NCBI GenBank assembly: GCA_964577175.1
Contig: CAZNYC010000049.1
Span: forward strand, 1-26,723
Length of the DNA: 26,723 nucleotides
Reading direction: 5' to 3'
Source of the DNA: BS750m-G62 sp964577175
Lineage (GTDB): Bacteria > Planctomycetota > Phycisphaerae > FEN-1346
The notes beneath the pieces are model-generated. The model saw nothing but the letters and a program-made list of their open reading frames with translations, was not told the origin of the DNA and ran no database searches. A program made the translations under genes and the position numbers. This document shows, piece by piece, positions 12,804-20,045 of this stretch; position 1 is the first letter of the stretch, and each line of letters starts with the position of its first letter.

Positions 12804-15419
12804 ATGGACGAACTCGCCCAGCCCGCCGCGCCGGCGGTCCGCCGGTACGAGCCGCTCGTCCCGGTGGCCGCGGCGCTGGGCGCCGGCATCCTGGCCGGGG
12901 AGTACCTGGGCGCGCCGACGGCCGTCTGGTGCGTCGCGGCCATCGCGGCGGCGCTCGCATGGGGGGGCCTCGCGTGGCGCCGGGCGGGCCCCGGCACCCT
13001 GCTCGTCCCGCTGCTGGTGGCGATCGTCGCGGCCGGGGCGGCGCGGTACCGCGCGACCGTCGACCCGCCGCCGGACGACGTGGCCCGCTTCGTCCCGCAG
13101 GGCAGCCGCATCGCCACGGTCGAAGGGATCGTCGTCCGCTCGCCGCACCCCGGCACGGCGCCGAGGGACGTCTTTCTCCCCTCCACGCCGTACTACCTCC
13201 GCACGAAGTTCACGGTCTGGGCCGAGCGGGCGAAGGTGGAGGGCGAGTGGCTGCCCGCCCGCGGCGGCGTGCACGTGAGCGTCCGCGGACCGATGCCGGA
13301 GGAGGCCGGCGACGGCGGGGCGGACGGCCCCGCGCCGCCGCACCTCGGCGACCGCGTCCGCGTCACCGGTCGCCTCATGCGACCCCTGCCGCGCTCGAAC
13401 CCCGGCACCTTCGACGTCGCCACCTACTTCCGCCGGCAGGGTGTGCGGGTCTGCGTCTCGACGGACCATTGGGAAGCCGTGCGCGTTGTCGAGGCCGCCG
13501 CCGACCCGCTTCGTGCCGCCGTCGGCGCGGCAGGACGCTGGGGCGTCCGGCGCTTCGAGGCGATCCGCAGCCCCGAGGGACGGGCCGTCGCCTCCGCCAT
13601 CGTCCTCGGCCGCCGCGACTTGCTGCGGTTCGACACCGGCGACGCCGGCGACATCGAACGGGCGTTTATCGTCACGGGCACCGCCCACTTCCTGGCGGTC
13701 TCGGGCCTGGCCGTCGGCCTGGCGGCGATGGTGGTGCTGCTTGCCGCGAGGCTCATCGGGCTGGGGCCGAAGCCGACGGCCCTCCTCGTCGCCGTCGTCA
13801 TCGGCGCGTACGCGATGATGACGGAACTGAAGCCGCCCGTCGTGCGGGCGACGATCCTCGTCTGGCTCCTCTGCTTCGCGTGGGCCACGGGTCGCGAGCG
13901 CCAGCGGCTGACGGCCCTGGCCGCCGCGGTCCTGGTGATCCTGCTCATCCGGCCGGGCGACCTCTTTACGACCTCGTTCCAACTCTCGTTCGCCGTCGTC
14001 TTCGGCATGTTCTACTTGGCGGCGAAGATTGACGGCGTCCTGTTTCGCCGGCCCGTCGATCCGCTGGCCGACGAAGAGCCCGCGCCCGGCACGTTCCGCC
14101 TGCCCTCCTACGTCCGGCGGACGTTCAGCCTGTCGCTGGCGGCGGCGCTCGTGGCCGTGCCGCTGGCCGCCAACCGGTTCCACCTCGTCGGCTGGCTCGC
14201 GCCGGTGGCGAGCGTGATCCTGGCGCCGCTCGTGTTCGTGCTCGTCGCCGGGAGCATGGCTTTGGTGGTCTTCGGGGCGCCGGCCCCGTGGCTGGGCGAC
14301 CTGCTGGCGGCCGTCCCGGACGGCATGGCCCGGGCGATTACGGGCGTGGTGTCGGCCCTTTCTCGCGTGCCGGGTGGACATTTCTACACCTCCGGCTTCG
14401 CCGCCGGGTGGCTCGTGGTGACCTACGGCCTCCTGGCGGCGTGGGTGTGGCGGGAGCGCATACGTCTGCGTACCCTTTCCCCCGGCGGGAGAGGGCAGGG
14501 TGAGGGGGTGATTCTGACCCGCCGGCGCCTCGCCATCGCCGTCCTCGCCGCGGCGGCCGTCTTCCTTTGGACCCGCGGCCACCGGGCGCCCGAGGGCGTC
14601 CGGGCCACGTTCGTCGCCGTCGGCAGCGGCAACACGACCCTCCTGGAACTCCCCTGCGGCCGGAACCTGCTGTACGACGCCGGTTCCGCGCTCTCCTACG
14701 CCCGGGCGGGGGAGGGCACCACCGCCCCCGTCCTGTGGTCGCGCGGCGTGGGGCGGGTCGATGCCGCCTTCCTCAGCCACGCCCACTTCGACCATTTCAA
14801 GGACGTCCTGCCGCTGGTGGACCGCTTCGCCATCCGCCGCGTGTTCGTCCCGCCGACGTTCCCGCGCCGGCGCCTCAGCGTCGACGAGGCGGTGGTCGAG
14901 GCGCTGCTGGCGCGCGGCGTGGAGGTCACGTTCTTCGGGGCGGGGGATACGCTCGCCGGAACGGGCCGGACGCGCGTGCGCGGCCTGTGGCCGAGGGGCG
15001 CCGTGTCGCAGACGGACGACATCAACGACGGGTCGCTCGTCCTCTCCGTGGGACCCGTCCATCCGACCCGTTTCAGTGCAGGAAAAGGGGTGGTGGAGGA
15101 GGGAGAGGGGCGGCTCCTCCTCGCGGGCGACATCGAACCGCCCGCCATCGCAGGACTTATCCGGGCCGAGCCGGACCTGCGCGCGGGCGTTGTCCTCTGG
15201 CCTCACCACGGCCACGCCCCGGCGGCAGCCCGGGATCTCCTGCGGCACACGGGGGCACAGGTGACGGTCATCTCGGCCGCCCGCGGCTGGAACCCCCGGC
15301 CCCTCCCCGCCTGGCTCGCCGAGGACGGCGTGGCGTGCTATCACACGGGGCGGGATGGGACGGTGACGGTGGAGGTGGGGGACGAGGGTGTAAGCACCAT
15401 GACCTTTCGCGGTCGGTGA
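12804..15419 (+). CDS. comEC: ComEC/Rec2-family DNA uptake channel
   Basis: ComEC is the inner-membrane channel that brings single-stranded DNA into the cytoplasm in natural transformation. The 871-residue protein shows the full architecture: N-terminal transmembrane segments and a DUF4131 OB-like domain (about 20-230), the Competence membrane domain with AHFLAVSGLAVGL at about 294 and many hydrophobic helices to about 550, then a metallo-beta-lactamase-like nuclease domain with HAHFDH at 659-664 and a later WPHHGHA. An A-type repeat is translated in the linker (residues 557-568, TLSPGGRGQGEG). The ATG at 12804 gives a sensible N-terminus but no strong ribosome site. An in-frame ATG at 12777 would add nine residues from repeat sequence. 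It is transcribed alone after the B2 and F6 repeats. Confidence 0.92.
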   Translation: MDELAQPAAPAVRRYEPLVPVAAALGAGILAGEYLGAPTAVWCVAAIAAALAWGGLAWRRAGPGTLLVPLLVAIVAAGAARYRATVDPPPDDVARFVPQGSRIATVEGIVVRSPHPGTAPRDVFLPSTPYYLRTKFTVWAERAKVEGEWLPARGGVHVSVRGPMPEEAGDGGADGPAPPHLGDRVRVTGRLMRPLPRSNPGTFDVATYFRRQGVRVCVSTDHWEAVRVVEAAADPLRAAVGAAGRWGVRRFEAIRSPEGRAVASAIVLGRRDLLRFDTGDAGDIERAFIVTGTAHFLAVSGLAVGLAAMVVLLAARLIGLGPKPTALLVAVVIGAYAMMTELKPPVVRATILVWLLCFAWATGRERQRLTALAAAVLVILLIRPGDLFTTSFQLSFAVVFGMFYLAAKIDGVLFRRPVDPLADEEPAPGTFRLPSYVRRTFSLSLAAALVAVPLAANRFHLVGWLAPVASVILAPLVFVLVAGSMALVVFGAPAPWLGDLLAAVPDGMARAITGVVSALSRVPGGHFYTSGFAAGWLVVTYGLLAAWVWRERIRLRTLSPGGRGQGEGVILTRRRLAIAVLAAAAVFLWTRGHRAPEGVRATFVAVGSGNTTLLELPCGRNLLYDAGSALSYARAGEGTTAPVLWSRGVGRVDAAFLSHAHFDHFKDVLPLVDRFAIRRVFVPPTFPRRRLSVDEAVVEALLARGVEVTFFGAGDTLAGTGRTRVRGLWPRGAVSQTDDINDGSLVLSVGPVHPTRFSAGKGVVEEGEGRLLLAGDIEPPAIAGLIRAEPDLRAGVVLWPHHGHAPAAARDLLRHTGAQVTVISAARGWNPRPLPAWLAEDGVACYHTGRDGTVTVEVGDEGVSTMTFRGR
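14473..14508 (+). repeat. A-type element inside comEC (copy A3)
   Basis: CCCTTTCCCCCGGCGGGAG, then AGGGCAGGGTGAGGGGG: the same element as in the gaps at 1966, 8574 and 15944, here 36 bp and in frame. It encodes TLSPGGRGQGEG between the membrane and nuclease domains of ComEC. Thirty-six bases is a multiple of three, so the reading frame is preserved. Confidence 0.8.
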
Positions 15420-15450
15420 GTCTGGAGCGGGGCGAAGTGAAATCGGAAAC

Positions 15451-15496
15451 CGGGAAGCGGAAAGCGGAAATGAACGGCGCACGGCCACGGCGAGAT
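15451..15496. repeat. 46-bp direct repeat, first copy (second at 15688-15733)
   Basis: Begins CGGGAAGCGGAAAGCGGAAA and ends CCACGGCGAGAT. The two copies differ at one base of 46 (C or A after AACGGCG) and lie 237 bp apart, each directly followed by a D-type element. That suggests one recent duplication of a compound block. Confidence 0.85.
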
Positions 15497-15747
15497 CCCT
15501 CGGCTCGGCCCTGAAGGGCCTCGCTCGGGATGACGGCGCTTGGGGCTCTGCTCGGGATGACATCTCGCCGCGGCACGCCGCGGCCTACGGGACTCTCCGC
15601 GCGCCGGGATTCCCACAGGACGGAGGCCTGCTTGGGCATTGGGCATTGAACATTGAGCATTCGCGCAAAGCGAGATTCTTCCGAAGTCGGGAAGCGGAAA
15701 GCGGAAATGAACGGCGAACGGCCACGGCGAGATTCTTCGCTCGCTCC

Positions 15748-15853
15748 GCTCGCTCAGAATGACGGCGCTTGGGGCTCCGCTCGCTCAGAATGACGGCGCT
15801 TGGGGCTCCGCTCGCTCAGAATGACGGCGCTTGGGGCTCTGCTCGGGATGACA
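15748..15853. repeat. 31-bp tandem array, about 3.4 units
   Basis: The unit GCTCGCTCAGAATGACGGCG, then CTTGGGGCTCC, starts at 15748, 15779 and 15810, with a partial, diverged unit (GCTCGGGATGACA) from 15841. Units are head to tail with no spacers. Each carries the GCTCGCTCAGAATGAC core of the D element, so this looks like local amplification of a D copy. Confidence 0.9.
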
Positions 15854-15943
15854 ATTCAGCCGCGGCACGCCGCGGCCTACATGATTTCCCGCCGTCCTTT
15901 GCGCTCTTTGTGCCCTTTGCGGTTCAAACCCGTCTGCGGTGCG

Positions 15944-15982
15944 CCCCCTCACCCCGTCCCTCTCCCGCCAGGGAGAGGGGGC
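15944..15982. repeat. A-type element abutting the proB stop (copy A4)
   Basis: CCCCCTCACCCCGTCCCTCT, then CCCGCCAGGGAGAGGGGGC: A type in reverse orientation. The proB stop codon (TGA on the minus strand, 15985-15983) directly touches it. Confidence 0.75.
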
Positions 15983-17119
15983 TCACCCCGTGACCACCAG
16001 GTTATCGGCATGGATGACTTCGTCGTACGGGTGGTCGCCGAGGACCTGGCGGAACCTGCTCGACCGCAGGCCCTTGATTTTCTCGACATCCGTCGACGCG
16101 TAATTCGTCAGGCCCTGGGCGATGAGCATGCCGTCGGGGCCCGCGACGGCGACGACGTCGCCGGGCTCGAATCGCCCCTCGACGGCCGTGATGCCGGAGG
16201 CCAGGAGGCTCTTGCGTCCGCGGACGGCCCTTGCGGCCCCGTCGTCGATGACGAGTTTGCCGCGGGCGCGCCGCGTCAGGCCGATCCACCGATGGCGGGC
16301 GGTCATCTTGCCGGGCCCTGCGGCCGCCTCGGCCGCCGGGACGAACAGCGTGCCGACGGGTTCACCGGCCACCAGGTCCGCGAGGACGTTCTCGCGCCGC
16401 CCGTCGGCGATGGCGGCCATGTCGCCGGCGGCGACGACGAGGGCGGCCGCCTCCAGTTTCGTCGCCATCCCGCCGGAGCCGAGCGTCGACCGCGTCGGGT
16501 CCACGGCCGCCTTCACCTCGGCGAAGTCCTCGACCACGTCGAAGCGTTCCTGCCGGGCCCGGTCGCGGAAGACGCCGTCGACGGTCGTCAGCAGCACCAG
16601 GAGGTCCGCCCGCAGCAGGTTCGTGACCATGGCCGCCAGCAGATCGTTCTCGCCGAACCGGATTTCGTCGACGCTGACGGTATCGTTCTCGTTGACGACG
16701 GGCACGGCCCCGTAGGCCTGGAGGGCGGCGATACAGTTGCGGATATTCAGATACCGTCCGCGGTCCTCCACGTCGCCGCGGACGAGCAGAATCTGGGCGG
16801 CGTGCCGGCCGCGGCGCCGAAGGGCGGCGTCGAACCGCATCATCAGTTTGGCCTGGCCGACGGCGGCGCACGCTTGGAGGCGGGGCAGGTCGTCGGGACG
16901 CTCGGCGAGGTCCATCTCGCCGACGCCGGCGGCGATGGCGCCGCTGGAGACGACCGCCACGCGCAGGCCGGCATCCTTCAGGTCCGCCACCTGGCCCGCG
17001 ACGGCGTCGATCCGCTCCTGCTGGAGCACGCCGGCGTCGTTGCACAGGACGTTGCTGCCGAGTTTGACGACGACGGATTGGACCCGTTGCATCAGGTCGC
17101 GTCGCTGGTTGGGGGTCAT
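15983..17119 (-). CDS. proB: Glutamate 5-kinase
   Basis: ProB phosphorylates glutamate to gamma-glutamyl phosphate, the first and feedback-controlled step of proline synthesis. The 378-residue protein has the amino-acid-kinase fold (VVKLGSNVL near residue 21, VVSSGAIAAG, VVNENDTVSVDEIRFGEND) and a C-terminal PUA domain (about 275-375) with the usual ending ASTDVEKIKGLRSSRF...DEVIHADNLVV. The length is typical of the two-domain form. The ATG at 17119 gives a short natural N-terminus; longer readings run into repeat DNA. A clear ribosome site is missing (weak GAGAA). proA is not visible. It lies downstream of waaA on the same strand, 157 bp away, with the C1 and F7 palindromes between, so co-transcription is possible but uncertain. 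Confidence 0.93.
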   Translation of the reverse strand: MTPNQRRDLMQRVQSVVVKLGSNVLCNDAGVLQQERIDAVAGQVADLKDAGLRVAVVSSGAIAAGVGEMDLAERPDDLPRLQACAAVGQAKLMMRFDAALRRRGRHAAQILLVRGDVEDRGRYLNIRNCIAALQAYGAVPVVNENDTVSVDEIRFGENDLLAAMVTNLLRADLLVLLTTVDGVFRDRARQERFDVVEDFAEVKAAVDPTRSTLGSGGMATKLEAAALVVAAGDMAAIADGRRENVLADLVAGEPVGTLFVPAAEAAAGPGKMTARHRWIGLTRRARGKLVIDDGAARAVRGRKSLLASGITAVEGRFEPGDVVAVAGPDGMLIAQGLTNYASTDVEKIKGLRSSRFRQVLGDHPYDEVIHADNLVVTG

Positions 17120-17139
17120 GGCGTGTTCTCGAATGGCGT

Positions 17140-17212
17140 GTGCCACGGCGGGTCTTGCCCGCCGTGCTTCCCGCCCGCGCCGCGCACGGCCGGACGAGAC
17201 CGGCCGTGGCAC
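17140..17212. repeat. C-type double hairpin (copy C1)
   Basis: Begins GTGCCACGG and ends CCGTGGCAC. The first stem is ACGGCGGG-TCTTG-CCCGCCGT and the second CACGGCCGG-ACGAGA-CCGGCCGTG. The loops keep CTTG and ACGAG while stem sequences differ from C2 and C3 in paired fashion. It lies upstream of proB. Confidence 0.85.
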
Positions 17213-17240
17213 GGGCCGCGCGACGTGCGGCCCGCTTCGC

Positions 17241-17268
17241 GCGCGGCGGGTACGGCGCCCCGCCGGGC
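17241..17268. repeat. F-type hairpin (copy F7, degenerate)
   Basis: GCGCGGCGGGTACGGCGCCC, then CGCCGGGC. The loop keeps ACGG, but the right arm has drifted and the stem is shorter. It lies 9 bp past the waaA stop codon. Confidence 0.55.
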
Positions 17269-17276
17269 ATGGTTCA

Positions 17277-18707
17277 TTATGCCTCCGGCTGCAGCGCGCC
17301 GACGACCTCGCGGACGAGTTCGACGTTCCGGGCCGTGGCGCCCTGCATCCGGGCGATCGTGTCGCGGGCGGCCTCGCCCATTTGACGGCGCCGGTCCGGG
17401 CGGGTCAAGAGGTCCTTCAGGGCGTCGGCGAGGTCCGCCGCGCCCGTCACCTCGCGCGCGGCGCCGGCCGCGACGAGGGCGGGGGCCTCGACCGGGAAGT
17501 TGAACATCGCCGGGCCCCACAGCATCGGCCTGGCCAGCGACCCGGGCTCCATCGGGTTCGAACCGCCTAGCGCTGCGAGGCTGCGGCCGACGAAGACGAC
17601 GTCCGCCAGGGCGTACCACGGCATGAGTTCGCCCATCGTGTCGCCGAGGATGACGGGCGGTTCGCCTTGCGACTGGCGGGTGCCACGGTTTGCTTGCCGA
17701 ACCGTGTGCTCCGATCCGGCTGCACGGATGGACGAGCAATCCGTGGCACCTTCTTCATCCCGGATGGACGAGCCATCCGTGGCACCGCCCTCGACCTGCT
17801 GCGACCGGCGGAGGAGCGGCAGGCCGGCTGCGCGAATCGCCTGGGCGGCCCCGTCGAAACTCTCCGGCCGGCGCGGCACGAGGACGAGCCGCAGGGGGAT
17901 GCCCGCCGCGCGCACGCGGCCGTAGGCGGCCAGGAGGGGCTCCTCCTCGCCGGGGCCGGTGCTCCCGGCCACGAGGACGGGTTCGTCCGGGGCGAGGCCG
18001 GCCGCGCGGGCGAGGGCGTCCGCCCCCTCGACCGAATCGGCGAACGTGACGCCGTCGTGTTTCATCTGGCCGGTCACGCGGATGCGCTCCGGGTCGGCCC
18101 CGAGGGCGACGAGCCGGTCGCGGTACACCTCCGCCTGCACGCCGATGGCCGACACGCACCCCAGCACCTGCCGCACGATCGGCCGGATGCGCCGGTACCC
18201 GCGGGCGCCGCGCTCGGTCAGGCGGACGTTGACGCAGACGACCGGCACGCGGCGTCGGGCGGCGGCGAAGAAGAAGTTCGGCCACCATTCCGATTCCACC
18301 TGGATGACGGCCGTCGGCCGGACCCGCCGGAACGCCGCTGCCACGCACGGCCATAGGTCGAGCGGAAAGTGGAAGACGGGCAGGTCCGGCAGCCGCTCGC
18401 GTGCCCGCTCGCGGCCGGTCAGGGTGGTGGTCGAGACGACGATGTCGGCCTGCGGGTACGCCTCGGCCAGGGCCGGGACGAACGTGCGGGCGGCCTCCAC
18501 CTCGCCCACGCTGATGGCGTGGACCCAGAAGCGCGGGCGGCCGGGGTCGAAGCGCGGCACGAGACCCCACCGCTCGCCCACGTTCGCCCGGTACTTGCGG
18601 CGGGTGGCGAGGAGGTAAAGGTAGTACGGCCATCCGACGGCCGACGCCCCGGCGTAGGCGGCGTTCACCGTCAGCACCGAGAGGAGGTTGGGCCGGTCCT
18701 GTGGCAT
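17277..18707 (-). CDS. waaA: 3-deoxy-D-manno-octulosonic acid (Kdo) transferase
   Basis: WaaA adds Kdo from CMP-Kdo to lipid A precursor on the inner face of the cytoplasmic membrane. The protein (476 residues) has an N-terminal hydrophobic anchor (about 8-32), the GT30 motif HAISVGEVEA with the presumed catalytic Glu at 69, and a C-terminal GT-B domain with LGDTMGEL and GGSNPMEP (381-388; usually GGHNPLEP, here Ser for His). Without the insert described next it would be about 440 residues, the family norm. Residues 308-343, rich in GATDxSSIR repeats, are encoded by a C-type palindrome and fall just before the LGDTMGEL strand, a position where a loop is expected. I chose the ATG at 18707 over 18716 because a likely -10 box covers 18715-18720. 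Its presence implies Kdo-containing lipopolysaccharide. Confidence 0.9.
   Translation of the reverse strand: MPQDRPNLLSVLTVNAAYAGASAVGWPYYLYLLATRRKYRANVGERWGLVPRFDPGRPRFWVHAISVGEVEAARTFVPALAEAYPQADIVVSTTTLTGRERARERLPDLPVFHFPLDLWPCVAAAFRRVRPTAVIQVESEWWPNFFFAAARRRVPVVCVNVRLTERGARGYRRIRPIVRQVLGCVSAIGVQAEVYRDRLVALGADPERIRVTGQMKHDGVTFADSVEGADALARAAGLAPDEPVLVAGSTGPGEEEPLLAAYGRVRAAGIPLRLVLVPRRPESFDGAAQAIRAAGLPLLRRSQQVEGGATDGSSIRDEEGATDCSSIRAAGSEHTVRQANRGTRQSQGEPPVILGDTMGELMPWYALADVVFVGRSLAALGGSNPMEPGSLARPMLWGPAMFNFPVEAPALVAAGAAREVTGAADLADALKDLLTRPDRRRQMGEAARDTIARMQGATARNVELVREVVGALQPEA
17680..17785 (-). repeat. C-type element inside waaA (copy C2)
   Basis: The main 70-bp unit (17680-17749) begins GTGCCACGG and ends CCGTGGCAC, with stems ACGGTT/AACCGT and ACGGAT/ATCCGT. 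A third hairpin (17759-17785, CGGATGG-ACGAGC-CATCCG) repeats the second. It is read through in frame on the minus strand and encodes two near-copies of GATDxSSIR plus EHTVRQANRGTRQ. C3 (22487-22556) is exactly the same length in non-coding DNA. Confidence 0.85.
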
Positions 18708-18714
18708 GGGCGGC

Positions 18715-18743
18715 ATGCTACCATGCAGCGAGCGGGTTGACGA
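18715..18743 (-). promoter_or_regulatory. Candidate leaderless promoter of waaA
   Basis: Minus strand: TCGTCA (18743-18738, 4 of 6), 17 bp, TAGCAT (18720-18715). The predicted transcription start (about 18708) coincides with the ATG at 18707, and no ribosome site precedes either possible ATG. The spacing matches the better promoters in this window. Confidence 0.4.
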
Positions 18744-18758
18744 GGGTTCTTCGGGATT

Positions 18759-18850
18759 CGAGCCCGCCGCGGCAGCGGCGGGGCATCACCATCTGGCGTG
18801 GCACGTGCCAGCGCGGATGAGGATGACCGGCCGCTCCCGCGGCCGGCTCG
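18759..18850. repeat. B-type 92-bp palindrome (copy B3)
   Basis: Begins CGAGCCCGCCGCGGCAGCGG and ends CCGCTCCCGCGGCCGGCTCG. It is the best-preserved copy: the halves meet at GGCAC/GTGCC and pair over most of 46 bp. It sits in the divergent gap between waaA and the prepilin peptidase gene, 20 bp before the latter's -35 box. Confidence 0.88.
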
Positions 18851-18869
18851 AACGGCTGCCCCTTTTACC

Positions 18870-18898
18870 TTGCAACCCCCACCGGCGGGTGCTAGATT
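18870..18898 (+). promoter_or_regulatory. Sigma-70-type promoter of the prepilin peptidase gene
   Basis: TTGCAA (18870-18875), a 17-bp spacer and TAGATT (18893-18898). Transcription would start near 18905, with about 42 nt of leader. Confidence 0.65.
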
Positions 18899-18946
18899 CA
18901 GGCTTGGCGACGGGATCGGCACGCCGGGAGAGACATCGGGCCGCGC

Positions 18947-19933
18947 ATGGACGAGTGGATGCTGGCGACGGGGGCGGGCGGACCGGCGGGCGCGGTGCTC
19001 GGCCCGGTGGCGGTCTTCGCCGCCGCCATGGAGGCCGGCGCCGAGGCGCCGCCGCAGATGCCGTTGGGCGCCACGTGGCCGTGGGGCGTCTTCTTCGGCC
19101 TCCTGGGCCTGTGCGTCGGCAGTTTCCTGAACGTGTGCATCCACCGGCTGCCGGCGGGGAAGGGGCTCGTCTGGCCGGGGTCGCACTGCCCGCAGTGCCT
19201 GGCACCCATCGCGTGGTACGATAATCTGCCGGTGCTGAGTTATTTCATCCTTCGCGGACGGTGCCGGCGGTGCGGCAGCGGGTTCTCGACCCGCTACATG
19301 CTGGTCGAGGCCGCCACGGGCGCCCTGTTCTTCGGCTACTGGCTGGCGTATTTCCGGCTGGGCGTGCGGGACGGTGCCGACCACCTGGCCGTCTACGCGG
19401 TGCACATGGTGCTGGCGTCGGCGCTGGTGGTCTCGGGCGTCATCGACTACGAGCGGAAGGAGATTTACACCTCCGTCACGAACACGGCCCTCGTGGTGGG
19501 GCTGGTGGCGTCGCTGATCTGGCCCCAGGTGCAGCGTGTGGGGACGTACGACGGCGCGCTGCCCGGCTGGACCGGCTGGCCGCGGGCCGATGCCCTGCTG
19601 CTTGCCCTGCTCGGAGCGGCCGTCGGGGCCGGCATCATCTACGCGACGCGGGCCCTCGGCACGCTCGTCTTCCGCAAGGAGGCGATGGGCATCGGCGACG
19701 TGTACCTGATGGCGGCGGTCGGGGCTTGTCTGGGCTGGGAGGCCGCGGTCCTGGTGTTCTTCGCGGCCCCGTTTCTGGGACTGGTGTACGGGGTGTATCA
19801 CCTGGCCCGCAAGGAGGGCAGCGAGGTGCCGTACGGCCCGTTCCTGGGGATGGCCGCCGGGCTCGTCATGCTGCTGCAGGACGAGGTGGTGGCGTACTTC
19901 CGGCCGGGGATCGAGGCGATCTTTTTCGGCTGA
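18947..19933 (+). CDS. Prepilin peptidase / N-methyltransferase (A24A)
   Basis: This integral membrane aspartic protease (328 residues) trims and methylates type IV pilin or type II secretion pseudopilins. The methyltransferase half has GSFLNVCIHRLP (58-69) and the four zinc cysteines C81xxC84 and C106xxC109. The protease aspartates are Asp167 (VIDYERKEI, where most have IDxD) and Asp251 in GIGDVYL, which lacks the Lys usual after GxGDxK. About seven or eight hydrophobic helices follow a 40-residue N-terminal lead longer than usual. The ATG at 18947 has only a distant GGGAGAG (18926-18932). Pilin and secretion genes are not in view. With comEC nearby it may serve a transformation pilus, which is inference. 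Confidence 0.9.
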   Translation: MDEWMLATGAGGPAGAVLGPVAVFAAAMEAGAEAPPQMPLGATWPWGVFFGLLGLCVGSFLNVCIHRLPAGKGLVWPGSHCPQCLAPIAWYDNLPVLSYFILRGRCRRCGSGFSTRYMLVEAATGALFFGYWLAYFRLGVRDGADHLAVYAVHMVLASALVVSGVIDYERKEIYTSVTNTALVVGLVASLIWPQVQRVGTYDGALPGWTGWPRADALLLALLGAAVGAGIIYATRALGTLVFRKEAMGIGDVYLMAAVGACLGWEAAVLVFFAAPFLGLVYGVYHLARKEGSEVPYGPFLGMAAGLVMLLQDEVVAYFRPGIEAIFFG

Positions 19934-20045
19934 GGGACTGTGCCGCCACCGCCCTTTCTCTGGACGAGAGAGGAATGAAACAGCCTGGGAGCCTCGTCCG
20001 TCCGGGACGGACCGTCGAAAGGCTCGGAGCGCAAAGGAGACTGCC

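Larger units (their letters stand above)
15420..15982. other. Repeat-filled gap between convergent comEC and proB
   Basis: I find no credible gene in 563 bp. It is a patchwork: a 46-bp direct repeat (15451-15496 and 15688-15733), D-type elements in reverse orientation (about 15490-15535, containing GGCCCTGAAGGGCC), E elements at 15567-15588 and 15859-15880, a degenerate GGGCATT run (15634-15661), a 31-bp tandem array (15748-15853) and the A4 element abutting the proB stop. Both flanking genes end here. Confidence 0.75.

Noticed and set aside
15748..15853. CRISPR array
   Set aside because: The 31-bp units are directly head to tail with no spacers, and no cas gene is present.
19998..20020. Terminator between the prepilin peptidase and lipoprotein genes
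   Set aside because: TCCGTCC-G-GGACGGA is palindromic, but there is no T-tract after it and the palindrome leaves too small a loop for a simple strong hairpin. It could be a protein-binding site, but nothing supports that.
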